A DNA stretch of 64,000 bases from Adineta vaga (GCA_021613535.1 CP075492.1:10540001-10604000); one strand, 5' to 3'. Shown: positions 10,712 through 25,624, counted from the stretch's first letter. Numbers and translations: made by a program. The notes: generated by a model from the letters alone, not told the origin.

Positions 10712-12690
10712 TATATCAGAAATTTAATTAATTCTCTCAGTTGTCTTTTCATTTTTTTAATTTACTTTCTTTGTCTTTCTTCAAATAATAAATAGTTATA
10801 ACAGAAACACTATATAGCTGGAAAATTTTCGTTTCTTTGTTTGTATGAATCATAGTAAGATACAAAATAGAAAAGTAAAAGTTTACTATGAAATTTTTGC
10901 AAGATGTACACGTATAAGAAGTAACCGAAAATAAGAGAAACTTTAAGATTGTACTTCACAGGATCATTTTCTGTAGTACATATCGACAAAACACCCATAG
11001 CCAAAGAAGACCCAAACAACCCACGATGACGAGTGGCAGTGGTTCTTCTTGAGCGTGAAGTAGGATGGGGCTGCTCTCTTCTCGAGAGCTCGGCCTGCTT
11101 CCTTTGATGATCGCACCTTGTTGCGTCCATTGTGATGCGGCAAGGAGGGAAGCGACCACATTCTGAGTGGTTGGCTATGATGTGTTTTTTTTCTTTTATA
11201 AAATCAAATGAAAAAAAAAAGATCGATCAGTCATCTCTATTGTATCGATGAGATGTCATGCGAAACGAACTTTCCATGGGACATACAAGCAGTAGAAGTA
11301 ACGCTCATCTTTTGGACAAGGGAATTACCTGTTATAGAGACGAAGAATCATTATCATTACTTATCTTTAATCATACTCTCATGCGATCAAGTGTAATTGC
11401 TACTCTAATCGTAACAATGTAAGTGAATGGAAACTCTCACTTATGTCCATAGGATATTTCCGTGTTAGTTATTTCGGATGAAGTGTTTCATATACGTTCA
11501 TCTAACTCAGTTGAAGTAAAAAAAATGACGTAACTTTCTTTTCTTATATTTCTATCCAATTTCCAATCAATTAATAAAACTTATGTGAATGAATGAATTC
11601 AAAGTATCTATCTATCTATCTATCATATAGTCAGCGCAGAAAGATGTCAGAATGATGTTTCGTTCATTTGACATATGATTAATTCAATTTTATTATTTCA
11701 TCTATGTACACAGTAAAAGTGAAAAAGAAATTAAATGAACCATTTAATCAAATGTCGATGTCACCAACCTTGACTTCTATTCTTCTTCTTCTTCTTCTTT
11801 ATTGCTTCTATAAATTTAATCATGCGACAACGATTAACTGATTGGCCGATCGCGGCATATCTATCAGAAAATATGAAACGTTCGTTTGTTTCTTTCTTTT
11901 CTTTGCATGTACAGATGTTCGTCTATTTCACTTTCAAAGTAAACCCATCGGCAATGTTTGTCTACATCATTCATTTTCTTCGAGAACATTAAATTACATT
12001 TCTATTCTAAATAATTATAGTGATAAATGAATGAAGCGTAATTCTGCACAGCTAAACTAAAATAGAACTTTTATCGTGCGAAGTAAATGTATATTTATTT
12101 CATTCAAGGTTTTCTTGTTTAATCTCTAGTTACAAACGGATGTTCTCATGGAGTGAAAGTCAATTAAAATAGAAAATGACACGAAACATGAAGATGATTA
12201 TAATATTTATCACCCGCACTTCAACACGCATATGTGTTTGTCTTTTAAATCTTTCTATTTCATAGTCGATCAAATTAAAGATAGTAACATTCATCCATTG
12301 AGCGATCTTCTCAGCAGTACTCGTTAAATTTTTTTTCTTTCTTTCCCTCTCTCTCTTTCTCTTTCTCTTTCTGTTCATCAACTGAACGCAAGAAGAGAAA
12401 GCGAATGGATGAACAAAATCGTCTGTCTTTCATTCTTTTTCCCATTTTTCTTTATTACTACAATTAAGTTTAGTTCTGTGAAATAGATAACCTGAAAATG
12501 TATGGTATAGACATTTAAACCGAAGTAACAAACAGGTGTCCGAAGATGACAATCAAATAACAAGATATCTTCATTTGGCTTACACAGACAACAGGTGGAT
12601 TGTATATGATATTTTCATTGCTTTTTAGATGTAAAATCATCATGAATAGATTCTTCTATGTATTAAACATCAAAATAATGACGATCATCA
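10712..12690. other. 2-kb non-coding region
   Basis: No gene is supported. About 10960-11165 is a GC-richer patch with three overlapping minus-strand frames, none recognisable; in one of them a hydrophobic stretch (LPLVIVGCLGLLWLWVF) occurs. A short TATC/ATCT tandem repeat lies at about 11610-11630, a CTT run near 11775-11797 and a CT-rich tract near 12330-12372. The far end must hold the promoter of the 12.7-kb gene. Confidence 0.4.
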
Positions 12691-15600
12691 ATGATGATTT
12701 TCAATAGAATTGTTTATATAATACTGATGTGGATGACATTGGGTAAGTTCGACTAATAACAGGTGTAGTTTGTATCTTTTAGAAAGAGAAATTTTATTAA
12801 ATAAATTGCCTCTGGACATTTAAAGGAGGGAAAAAGGATCGTTTTTCAATTTCCGCATTAAGCATATGTATATGAAAAATAATGACAAGTTAATGGGGTT
12901 TTTTCTTCACACTGACCAGTCTATCAAGTGACTAATTCTTAGCTTGCGTCATGATTACACTTAAAGAAAAAAAGGTTCAAGTGCTTTTTGAGACAACAGA
13001 AAGTGAGAGAAAGAAGACTATGATATGTATCTAAAATGTTCATTGAAATTGAATTCTATGGAGATATTCTCTACTAAATAGGTTTGTCATCGACATGTTC
13101 GTTTTCGACATTATTTGATGGTATATGGATTCAACCCGGTTTAAATGATTTAGTAACGATCAATAAAACATGGTTTTCATCGAAAGGAATTTGTTTAAGT
13201 GGACAACAAGATGCGAAAAACAAATATATATACTACAATGAGTAGGTTATATCATCTCTTTGATGACATGAAGTTATTCTCAAATTTGTTTTCTAGACAG
13301 ACAAGATGTAAACGTTGTATACTTTTCATTCCAAGACATTCAAATGCATTGCAATATCGAGAAAGTAAGTTTTTTTTTCTACTACAAATACTCAAGAAGA
13401 AAAGAAAACATCAACTGATCATCATGTCATAATGTATATTAATTATCATCGATCACTATGTACAATGGCATATTCTATTCTCTACTGATGTTCTATGCAT
13501 ACATACATGCAATGTTTCATCTACAAACGATAGACATTAACTTCCGCTAGTGATAATTGAACGGGAATTTGATGTCTTAGACAATACGTCTCTCTTCTTC
13601 TTCTTCTTTTTTTGTTCCTATATTATCACTAATAATTTCTTTCATTCTAGGTGAATGCTTCGATGCCGATGATGATAATGGTCGCATCTGTACTTCCATT
13701 ACACCGGACACAGTATTATATACACTTTTCCGGAGTAAGAGAAAGAATGAAATGTGATTCCTTCGTTGAAAATCATATTCATTAGTAGAAAATGAGAATC
13801 CGTTAGTCTCCTAGGAAAAAGGTCTTATTCCCTAGTGAATGGACGAGACATTGACCGACATGAAATGCTCACTGACCTAAATAAATACAGGAAATGAATG
13901 TTGCTCCCGGCATCATTCAATCATTCTGTCCAAATAAAAGATTAAATTTTGACTGTTTTCTTTCGACATATAGACAATGCTGAATCAATTCCATGTCCAT
14001 TGAATGAATCATGGTATTTTCAAAAAGATCACCAACTATCATCATTCTGTCAACCAAAAGCATTTCATCATTGTCTTTCTACAGATACATTTCAATTATC
14101 CTATAACAATCGATGTCAATCGAAACAAGGTTTATCTTCATTATTCTTGATGTTCTGTTGTAATATTGTCTTATGAAATTCTATAGATATGATCAGTACA
14201 TGTTTTGCTCAATTTTCTGATGGTAATATGAATTATATTATATCTCGAAGTGTTCAATCACAAAAATTTATTTGTTTTGTAAGTTAAATTTCTACTTGAA
14301 ACATTTTTGTTAAATTGTTCAAAATTTAGTCTTATATTAAAACAAAATCTGCTGATGAACACGTTTTACCTAACGAAGTTTACCTATCTCAAGATGAAAC
14401 TTGTCGAGATTTATTTACACGAGAATCAGCTGTTATATTAAAAGTTATTTCAAGTAAATCATTCAAAATTTGAAATATAGATTAAAAAATCGAGGATTTT
14501 TAGATAAACACGTAGAATCTAAAGTTCAAATACCTCATTGGGCACAAGGAATGTGGTTATCTGTTGGAACTAATAGTGTTAACTCAAATCGATTCTACAT
14601 CAATCATACACAACTTCTTATGACAGTGGATGATGATCGAATGATAAAATACGATTTACAATTTGTAAAAGTTTTGTCAAATAGAAGAAAATATGGAATT
14701 AATATTCGTATACGAGCTAAATCCTTAGATCAATGGTAAATATCATCAATGAATGTTAAAATAAAACTTGATTTCTTTTTTTAGTTCATCAACATTTTAT
14801 TGTATTAAATTAATCTATCGTTCGGCGGCAGTAATTGATCTTGCTATAGGTATATTTCATTTTGAATGATCGATTGATTGATGTTGATCAAATAAAGTTT
14901 GCTTAGTTCTTTTTTGCGTGAGAATCATGATATATACATACATACATACTGAGACGATTAAATATTCTTTCAATGAAAACTATTGTAGATCGATGAGAAT
15001 TAGAGTCTATCATCAACTAATTTTAGTATACATATCATTGTAGGATTTGAACAACATCGATGTGAACAGAGTCATCTACACTATACTCTATTTAGTAAGT
15101 CATTTTATTATATCGATTTATGGTAGATGAATATATATTATTAGAATCAAATACGAAATCCAATATTTCCTGTCCACAAAATGGTATATATAATTCATTG
15201 AATACTTATCGATCTTCACTACCTGTCTCTACTTGTTCAACGGGTATTTGGACATTATCAATTGGCTGTGAAATTACTAATACAAGTGAATTAACATTAT
15301 CTTCAACTTGTCGTCATGAAATTGTACCTGATGTACAAGTTATTACATCAATCAATGGTATTTGTCTCGCTTCATGGCGTAGTGATCATCGATTTCAACG
15401 TACACTTGTTGTTTATGAAAAAACTAAAGCATTTTGTTTGGTAAATTTGAAGTTTAAACTTGTATTTTCACTTTTTCATTTATTTTTCTTGCAGATTCAG
15501 CCATTAAAATCAATGACAGCTAGTTGGATACTATCAGAATCGAGTTGTACAAATATTGATTTACTTTCAATTGATGTTGAAAATAGTTTTCGATATTTAT

Positions 15601-15725
15601 CTCATTGTCAAGAAAAGTCGCGTTTATTATTGTCATCTTCCACATCATTATCATTGCATAGAATATCTTATGTCTTGTTTTATTTAACTATGCAAGTACT
15701 AATACATGTAAATGTGATGAAATAA
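12691..15725 (+). CDS. Cysteine-rich cell-surface protein, DUF7042/7044-type
   Basis: Twelve exons (starts 12691, 13082, 13297, 13651, 13974, 14187, 14330, 14504, 14785, 15044, 15145, 15495), all phases consistent; 536 residues. A hydrophobic signal peptide (IVYIILMWMTL) leads into a domain with the pattern C-F, G-I-W, a G-I-C, CKRC, then RHSNALQYRESEC. This matches, from memory, the metazoan uncharacterised domains numbered DUF7042-7045, where a cysteine pair precedes an R-x-x-N-x-L-Q-Y core. Two or three related cysteine segments follow (STCFAQFSDG, CRDLFT, STGIWTLSIGCEI, GICLASW). The C-terminus is hydrophobic (ISYVLFYLTMQVLIHV), suggesting a GPI signal or membrane anchor. The function is unknown. 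The start is the first ATG of a double ATG; no acceptor-like site lies directly upstream, unlike at its neighbours. Confidence 0.72.
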
Positions 15726-15854
15726 ATAAATAATAGACAAAATGAATTGCTATGGAATGTATTTTTAGTTATATTTGAATATAAGAAATCAGGACAGATA
15801 AGATACAGCAAAGAAAAAAGAAGAAGAAAAAAAATCGTCCGTTCATTTGAAGAA

Positions 15855-16928
15855 TTAATCTGAATCTTCATCTTCATCATTACCGCCATCACCATTCTGT
15901 TGCGTTTGTCGTGGTTTGTAATTCGAAAAAATCACTGAAAAATACAAGCAAATGAAAAGAACCTATATAGAATACATGATTTACCCTTTTCGTCTAATAA
16001 CGATCGAGTACTGGGATCATGTGGCAAGATCAAATGATAATTTATTATCTTTATTACGAAGTCGTTTGTCAGCACCTAAGAAATTAACGTTAAGAAAACG
16101 TTTTCGTTTCTCTTGTCCTTACCATTATCTAATAGAAGTTGAACAATATCAGCATGGTTCTTCCAACTAGCTACATGCAATGGCGTGTCGCCAACATTAT
16201 TCTAATTAGATAAAAAGCGCTTGGAAAAAAATATGAGATGAAAAATGAAGATATACCTTTTGATTGATAATTGATAATGAAAGTGGTAATAATAATTTCA
16301 CACATTCCATATCACCAGAATAACATGCCCAATGAAATGGTGTATTTCCTGCTTTGTCAAGACCAAGAACTGAAGCCTATAGAAATTAAATATTCTGAAA
16401 TCTAATTTTACCAAACTATCATTCATTCTTACTTTGTTTGCAAGTGATTCTTGAAGAAATTCGATATTTCCACGTTTCGCTGCGTCATGTAAAGCATTCA
16501 CAAGTTTCTCTGTACTTTCTTCAACTAAATCATAAAATCTCCTTGAAAAAAAGACATTTCATGGATCTTAGAAGCTTCTACCATAATTCTTTGGAATTAA
16601 GCCACCTGTACGATTTTTATTTGTCGTAGCCAAATACCAATCTTTATATTTAATATCATCAGTTACATAAAGAATTTCACCTTCTTCGAAAGATAATTCT
16701 TCTGGAGAACGAGCTAAATAACAAGAAAATCATCCAACAATTTCTTTTCCTATTCAAAACAGATCTTTCTCTCTCTCTCTTACCTGTATAACTATACAAA
16801 GCTTTCACTATCGATACATAACCAGGTTTCTGTAGAACAAATCAAACATTGCCTTTTTATTTTTAACTTTTTTGAAAACTTACAGCTGGTATCGGTGGCG
16901 GAACTCTTGTAGGTCCAATAACACTCAT
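15855..16928 (-). CDS. OSTF1: Osteoclast-stimulating factor 1 homologue (SH3 + ankyrin), C-terminal frameshift
   Basis: Exons 16928-16884, 16829-16784, 16713-16582, 16524-16433, 16376-16257, 16201-16123 and 16075-15985, then 15934-15855. The layout is that of OSTF1: a short proline-rich start (RVPPPIPAKPGYV), an SH3 domain (ALYSYTARSPEELSFEEGE, then KDWYLATTN and TGGLIPKNYV), then ankyrin repeats (NALHDAAKRGNIEFL, KAGNTPFHWACYSGDMECV, VGDTPLHVASWKNHADIVQ). The frame reaches a TGA at 16019-16017 after LSFDLAT, giving 190 residues. In another frame the family's continuation resumes (DPSTRSLLDEK) and runs through the last intron to an acidic end (GGNDEDEDSD). Two bases appear to be lost at the junction. 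OSTF1 is a small cytosolic adaptor that binds proline-rich partners. An acceptor TTCTAG directly abuts the ATG. Confidence 0.88.
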
Positions 16929-17016
16929 CTAGAATAGTAATAATAACAATATCAGATTTATTTTCTCTACGGATCGAAAACATATCACAAGAAGAAAAAA
17001 AAAATGACAAGAACAC

Positions 17017-20000
17017 TCAAGAAACAATCAATGGTTGATGCATATCGAGATTATCAAACAATAACTGTCGTTTTGTTGTACTTCCACGGTTTGGATGTCT
17101 AAATAAATAAATATTTATAATATCAAATTTCTTTTTAACTATTTTCATTTTTACTTGTATAATAATTGAAATATTCCAGTACCAATACGAATTGGAATAC
17201 CCATAATGATACATTCTGATACTCCACAGATCGTATCTTTTTGTCCATGATAAGCAGCATCATATAAATGATCAATGGTACGTTCAAATGAAGCAAGCAT
17301 TAAAACACTTTCTTTCATTTTAGCTAAACCATTTCGAGTCATACCAAGAACTTCACCCTAAATGAACAAACAACAAGTAATGAAATATATCTCTGTCAAA
17401 ACTTACTTTATATGTCATTAAATCCGCTAGAAGCATTACATGTCGAACATCTAAACCAATACCATGTGATGCCATTGTATAAACAATTTCATTAATAATT
17501 GTTGTTCGTGCTGCTTCAATACCCAAACAACGATAGACTTCCATCGTATTATTTGATGTTGTTTCATTGGCATTAACACCTTGTGTACCCATCACATCTC
17601 TCATACCTTCACCTTCAACGAATAGTTTATGTATAGTTCCTTCTTTTTCATCAACTGTTATCACTGCCCGATCAACTGTTGATATACCTTTAACAACAAT
17701 ATTTGGTAATGTTTCTTTATAACGTTTCATTGTATAATACATATTGCCTTTCAATGTATCAGCTACTTCCAAATGTATCATATCCGCTCCAGCTAATGAT
17801 AATTGATTATATTTAACTTTTTTCATTTTTTTATCTTGCACAATAGAATCAATAATTGACATGGGATTTATTTCAAGTTTTAATAAACGTATACGATCAA
17901 GATCAAGTTTGATAGATAGATAACAAGCATCACTTTCATAAACTTCTTCGATATATTGCGAAACTTGACCGAGATAGGTTTTTTCTATACGACCTTTTAC
18001 TTTACGTGCAAAATCTTGATCTAATTCATTGTCTAATGCAGCTGTAATTAACGGAGTAGAAGGAGTTTTAACAGCATTAATAATTTCTTTAATACGTGGA
18101 ACACCAAGAGTAATATTCATAGAGGCAACACCAGCAAAATGAAAAGCTAAAAGAAATAAATACGAACAATAACATTTCAATCCATTTATTTCTCGGAAAT
18201 CCAGCGACATCAACGTAATTACTTCTCGTCTAGAATTGACTTTTTAATACTAACTTTTCAATGTCATTTGTGTTGCAGGTTCACCAATACTTTGTGCACA
18301 AAGTGCTCCAACAGCTGTTCCAGGTTCGAGTCGTGCTCGACCATATTTATATTTACATAATTGAAGAAATTCATAAAGTTGTGATTTTGTACATCGTTCA
18401 ACTTCATAAAGTACATTTGGAACAGCACGCGGTTTTTTATTTGAGCGACTTGTAACATTTGATACACGCTTTCGAGTCGTGCTTGATTTGACTTCTTGTT
18501 CTTGTTCTTTTTCTTCTTCTTCTACGATTTCCTCTTTGATATTCGATGTATCAATCTGGTATCGTTGTCGATATCGATCAATAACGATTGAAGTTTCTTG
18601 AATAAAATCGACTATTTGTTGTTTATATTCTTGTTCCATGATAGAATATTCCTCGTTAACAAGTTCTTGACAAACATAATTATTCATGTCCGTTCCATTC
18701 AATGGATATTCATTATCATAACGATATTTCGCTCGTACATGTTGATAAATTCGGTCATACTCAACTGGTTTATCTTTACCTTCAAGAAAGATCGGATCTA
18801 ATGAATCACCACCATAGGTAAATTGAACAATATCGTCAGTACTAGTTCGTATGGTCATATCATATTGGCAGCATAAATCTTCTAAACATTTGACTAAACG
18901 ACGTTGCATATAACCAGTTTCAGCTGTTTTGACAGCAGTATCAACCAGACCTATAACCATCATAGATATTGATTCATCTACTCATCTTATCGATTCATTT
19001 ACCTTCTCGACCACCCATTGTATGAAAGAAAAATTCCGTAGGTGTTAAACCAGAGTAAAAACTATTTTCCACGAAACCTTTTGCTGCTGGAATTTTAGCT
19101 AAAAGATAAATATTTCTCTCGAAAGAAATCAATATCATTAATAGAAGAAAACATACAATGTTTTTCAAAATGTGGTAATGAACGATCTTCAAATCCATTT
19201 GGTACTCGAGAGCCACTGATAGCTTGTTGACCGACACAAGCAACCATTTGAGAAATGTTGATATTCGATCCTGAACAGAAAAGAAAAAACAACGACAGCA
19301 GTTCAAAAGAATGAAATATCAGAGATTTTACCTTTAGATCCAGAAATAGCCATAATCAGTGGACTGTTACTTGAACGTTGTAATTCTTGTAAACATAATT
19401 TACCCGCTGATTCACGAACGTCAGAAAGTTCCTTCAAAATCAATGCCTAAGAAGAGAGTAAAATGACTTTATGTTCAAAAACTTATGAATTAACTTACTT
19501 CAAGTGTTTGTTCAGGAGAACAACCGGGTTGTAATTGAAGTTTACCTTCTTGTAATTGGCGAATATAATTATTACATTTACTATATCCTTCACTAACTAA
19601 TGAACGTTTTTCTTTCATTAAATTTTCACCAGGAGTAACATCAATTAAACCAATCGAAAAACCACGATTCACTAAAGAACGAAAAAATAAATGACTATTC
19701 TGAAGAAAACGAACATCAAAATTTATACTTAGATAGTAACTAGTCAAACGAGCTAGACGTGCCATTGCTAATGCAGCTGCTGCTTCCGAACAATCTCGTA
19801 AAAGCATATAGAATACATTTGTTTTTCCATTAGCACCTAAGACACTTTTATCAACACAACCGAGAAGAAGTCGACTGTTACGAATAATAATAACTTTAAG
19901 AGAAAAAAAAGACCAAGAAATTCGTTTATAAAAGATTATAATATTTAACTTACATCCATCATTGATACACAGATCTTCTCCTTTACCACAATACGCTTTG

Positions 20001-22630
20001 CCTTTTGTACGTAAATTAATAATATCTTTCGATGAGTTATTCAATCGAAGAATAACATTAAATAATTGTTTGCCTGACCATAACTGACAAGGCTAGAAGA
20101 AGAAGAAGAAGAAGACGAGGAATGTTTCATGAAAACGGAAGTATGAATTCGAATAAGGTATTTACTTTAAGTATAGTTGGTGGTGGTAAATCGATCTTTT
20201 CTAAGCCGTCTTTATTTGTAAGAATCCAAGTTAGTAATTGACAAGCTTTTGATCGATCAAAAAATACATCACGTTGAGTCAATAAATAAGCACCTAAGCA
20301 AAGAATTTTGTTTTCTTATACAATCATCATACACCGAATAATGTGTTGAATATTTTCTATTTGTATTATAAGCTGTGATTTCGTTACTCATATTTATTTT
20401 ATAAAGTAACATGGCGTCTTTTTTCAATCGAAAAATACTGATTTAGTTATTAGTTTCTTCTTAACTAGAGTAAAAAAAGGTTTTCTTCATACCAGTTAAA
20501 AAATCTTGCGTTGCACCAATGATCATTTCTCCATTACGTGGTGTCACCAGATTTGATTTTGTCTAAACAATCAACGTTTGTATAACTAGAAACAATGTCA
20601 TCAATATTACATACTCCCATTAAAATAAGTGCTTCAGCTTTGGCTTCTTCTGTTTGTGGTAAATGGAGATTCATTTCATCTCCATCGAAATCAGCATTGA
20701 ATGGTGAACAAATACATTCATTAAAACGAAATGTTCTATGAGGCATTACTCTTGCAAAGAGAGCCATTATGGAAAGACGATGTAATGACGGTTGTCGATT
20801 AAAAAGAACAACGTCACCATCAATTAAATGTCGTTCAACAATATCACCATACTAAAATGAAAAAGATTATTTATATACGTATGCAAAGAGAGTACTGTTG
20901 AAGAATTTTACACGTAATTTTGCAGCCATATCATTTCGATCTCCATATTTAAGAAATTTTTTATGATCATTTTTTGGATTAAGAATAAAATTGGCACCGG
21001 GATGAACATCGGGTCCATTACGAACAAGTTGACGTATGAATTCAATATTTGTTTTATTAACAAATTCCGGATAAGACATGATTTTTGCTACATGAATCGG
21101 TACTGCCACCTACAGCAATATTAAATTTGCAAAACTCGATGAAAAGATTATATTTTACCTCATCAATACGTAAATTTGGATCGGGAGAAATAACTGTTCG
21201 AGCACTGAAATCAACACGTTTACCTGATAAATTTCCTCGAAAACGACCTTGCTTGCCTTTTAATCGTTGTGCAAATGATCGTATCCATTTTTTTGGTTGC
21301 ATATGTGCTGGAATGCCCGATAGACTACTATTTATATAGAGTGCACATTGTAATTGAAGAAAATCCCATTGTTCAACAAGTTTATCCATTTTCACACCAT
21401 TTAATCGATTTCGTTGAATAACATCATTTAAGAATATAATTTCGCTTAGTTTGATCGTTAAATCGTCTTCATTTCTTTTCAGAAAAGAGATAAGAATAGA
21501 TGCGTAAAGAAATCAGTCGAAGTCACTTACGTTCCAGCACGAAAATCAGATTGTACAGTAGGTCGAATACAAATAGGTGGTACGAGGATTCTTGAGAGAA
21601 TAAAATCACGTGGATGGATGATAGATTCATCAATAAGAAGTAAAGGTAAATCCTATAAACACAAAAAAGAATTTCAATTTGAAATGAAAAACAAAGAATG
21701 TAACAGACCTCTGTTGGAATGCGTTCAAATAATTCCAATACACGAACAGGATTGAGTATTTCTGTATAAGAATTGACTAATGTTGATACTTCTGCATTTC
21801 CTTGTCGAGCAGAATGAAACATTTCATTGATATCATTCAATGCATTATGTTGCCGTTTTTGTGTACGAAATTTATCATGAGCAATTTTCAAAAGAGCACA
21901 TTTAAGAACAGCACCTAATGAATAACTTAAAACATATTTCTTGATCGAATGAAATCATTTCATCTTACCATTTAGTTCACCACAATACGGACAAATTGTT
22001 GATTTTTTGGCTTTCTCATGAACACGTTTTCTCAATGATTTCTTTTGAAGATAACTTAAAACGGGTCGACATAATTGCCGTTGAAATGTCTGTTTCATTT
22101 CTTTCTTTAACATTACACGTGAACATTTCTATACGCAAACTTCATCATTGACTAGATATCTTCAAATAAGTAAACAACAACATACTTTACAAATTGTTTG
22201 TAGAACAACAGTTATCGAACGAAAAAATCCAATATGGAATACAGGTAATTGAAGATCAATATAACCATAATGACCAAGACATTTAGTCACATCTTGATGA
22301 CAAGTTTCACATAAACGTTTACCACCACAAACACCCTACATGAAATGAAATGAGTTGAATGAATATGTAAGAAGACAAATTAGATGAATATTCCATTACT
22401 AATTTAGGATCAAGAACACCGAAAGGTGCTGGAGTACGTGCAGCATCTTGAGAGTATAAATTTTTACTAACAACATGAATATGTGCTTCTTTTTGCATTT
22501 CAAGTGATGAAAAAGGAGCAAATTGAATTTGATTTCTATGAAATAGAACATCTTAGAATTATCTCATAGAAAATTCACTTTCCTACATGACTTTTCCAGT
22601 CTTAACACTTCGATATTGTGTTTTGACCAT
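17017..22630 (-). CDS. POLR3A: DNA-directed RNA polymerase III largest subunit (RPC1)
   Basis: 21 exons; the phases sum exactly to 1,429 codons plus stop (human about 1,390). The start [14 protein letters not shown] is spliced to [14 protein letters not shown] as in POLR3A, then comes [11 protein letters not shown], which marks Pol III rather than Pol I or II. The clamp zinc site is [16 protein letters not shown], with a second CPYCG. Also present are [46 protein letters not shown], the catalytic magnesium site [32 protein letters not shown] and [14 protein letters not shown], and the trigger loop/bridge region [19 protein letters not shown]. The C-terminus ends in [15 protein letters not shown] roughly 38-residue acidic-then-basic insert (about 18560-18410) precedes the QSIGEP region. 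It transcribes tRNA, 5S rRNA and other small RNAs in the nucleus. One 57-bp intron (19728-19672) is open in frame. Confidence 0.97.
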
Positions 22631-22822
22631 TTTGAAACCAAGATTATCTGTCTATCAATACTAGTAATATTTGATTTAAATATCTAAAAATAAAAACGAT
22701 CAAAATAATGATGCAACATTTCATTCATCTTACGAAATACAAGCAAAATATAAAATAGGACTATCAATCTAACTTTACTTATTATATCCCCATCACCAGA
22801 AATGAAAAAACATAATAGATAT

Positions 22823-23937
22823 TTATTTATAACCTAGAATTCCATCAAGATAGGAATCTGATCGATAGAATTGAATATTTTTAAAACCAATCTTCTCTAA
22901 CATTGCTTGATATTCAATACATGATCGTTCTCGTCCAGTTGTGGCAATAAGCATATTCAAATCTTGTATATTAACATCCAATGGACCTGTTTTATTATCA
23001 TCTAATAATTTTTCTGCAATTAAGACTGCGCCATTATTTTCTGGTAAAGTTTGATAAATTTTTGTTAGTAAATGTTCACATTGCTCATCAGTCCAATCAT
23101 GTAAAATTCGTCCAAGACCAAACAGATCGACATGAGGTAATGCATCGACAAAGAAGTCACCACTTTGAAAACGAATTCGAGAACGAATATCCGATGAAGT
23201 TTGATCAATACATCGATTTGTATGTTTTTCAATACGTGGAAGATCGAATATAATTGCTTGTAATTGTGAATTAACTTCACATGCTGATATAGCTAAACAT
23301 CCTGTTGCACCACCAAGATCACAAAGTGTTTTAAATTGTTTAAGATTATCGAAATATTTCACAATATTTGGAAAACTAGTTAAACCAAGTCCATGCATAC
23401 CACTAATAAATAATGTTTCTGCATTTTCATCTCGATAATGTGAATCAAATGTAAATATATCTCCTTTGCCTGTATTAAATGCATGTTGCCATTGTGGTTT
23501 ATTCTCACGTATAGCATCACCGAGTGTATTCCAAAGAAGATAAGATGATTGATTGTTATGATTGATATATCCATTTAATGTCGATGGACTCGTGGATACA
23601 AGATATTTTTCACTTAACTTTGTATTAGAATATTTCTTTGTTGTTTTATCGTGTTCAAGTAATTGAAGAGCTACACAAGCGTTAAGAAAACGTTCAAATG
23701 CTAATAGATGTGATAGATTGAGTTTTGTTGCGAGTTCAATTGATGTGAGTGATTGATTGACTAGATGATCAAATAATTTAAATTCAACAGCAGTAAATAA
23801 AACTTTTGAATGACGATATCCATCAATAAGTGAAGATATATAATTTGCATTGGTATTTTCAGAACTCTAAAATGACGTGCAAATTCACCATACAAAGAAA
23901 AAGTATAGCATACTTGTTTTGTTTCCCTTGAAGTCAT
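22823..23937 (-). CDS. Acetylserotonin O-methyltransferase-like enzyme
   Basis: Two exons: a tiny first exon 23937-23914 (MTSRETKQ) and one long exon 23866-22823; 355 residues. The N-terminal half is a winged-helix dimerisation domain (HSKVLFTAVEFKLFDHL, SIELATKLNLSHLLAFERF). The C-terminal half is a class I SAM-binding fold: DLGGATGCLAISACE (glycine loop), IIFDLPRIEKH, FQSGDFFVDALPHVDLFG and ILHDWTDEQCEHLL, whose histidine is the catalytic base in this family, then LDDNKTGPLDV and RERSCIEYQAMLEKIGF. This is the Methyltransf_2 group that includes ASMT (N-acetylserotonin to melatonin) and plant, bacterial and fungal O-methyltransferases. The substrate cannot be assigned; acquisition from outside animals is possible but untested. 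The first exon is supported by GT/AG sites and phase only. Confidence 0.88.
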
Positions 23938-24219
23938 ATCTTCAATCTATATCTGAAGAAGAGAAGAAATGGAAACTTTTTCAAAGGATAAATTAATAAA
24001 TGTCATTATTTTATTGAAAGAAAATTTCATCGAAGCGATTAGAAATAGTTTATCTTGTATGAAAAACTGCAGGGAATTAAAAAGTGGTTTTCTTAACAAC
24101 GACAACAAAAACAGGATCTTATCTTCCAAAACGATAAAAAAATTAGTACACTGTTAGGAAAAAGAGTGAGGATATGAGTATATACAAAGACAAACAAAGA
24201 ATGAAAATGAAAGAGATCA

Positions 24220-25385
<1,166 letters not shown>

Positions 25386-25624
25386 TTGAAAGTAGTTCAA
25401 TGATCATGAAGTTCTCTTTTTCCAAAATCTAAAACTATATTCATTTACAAAATAATTTACACTATAAAACAAATCTTTTTTTATTCTTGATCGAGAGATT
25501 CAAAATCATAGTTTTGATGTAAACTGTAATATGTATACGCTGAATCATAGCAAGAGGAAGAGAGAGAAGAACAAATAAATACAATATATGTTTGTATAAG
25601 AACGGGATAAAATAGAATGCTTCG

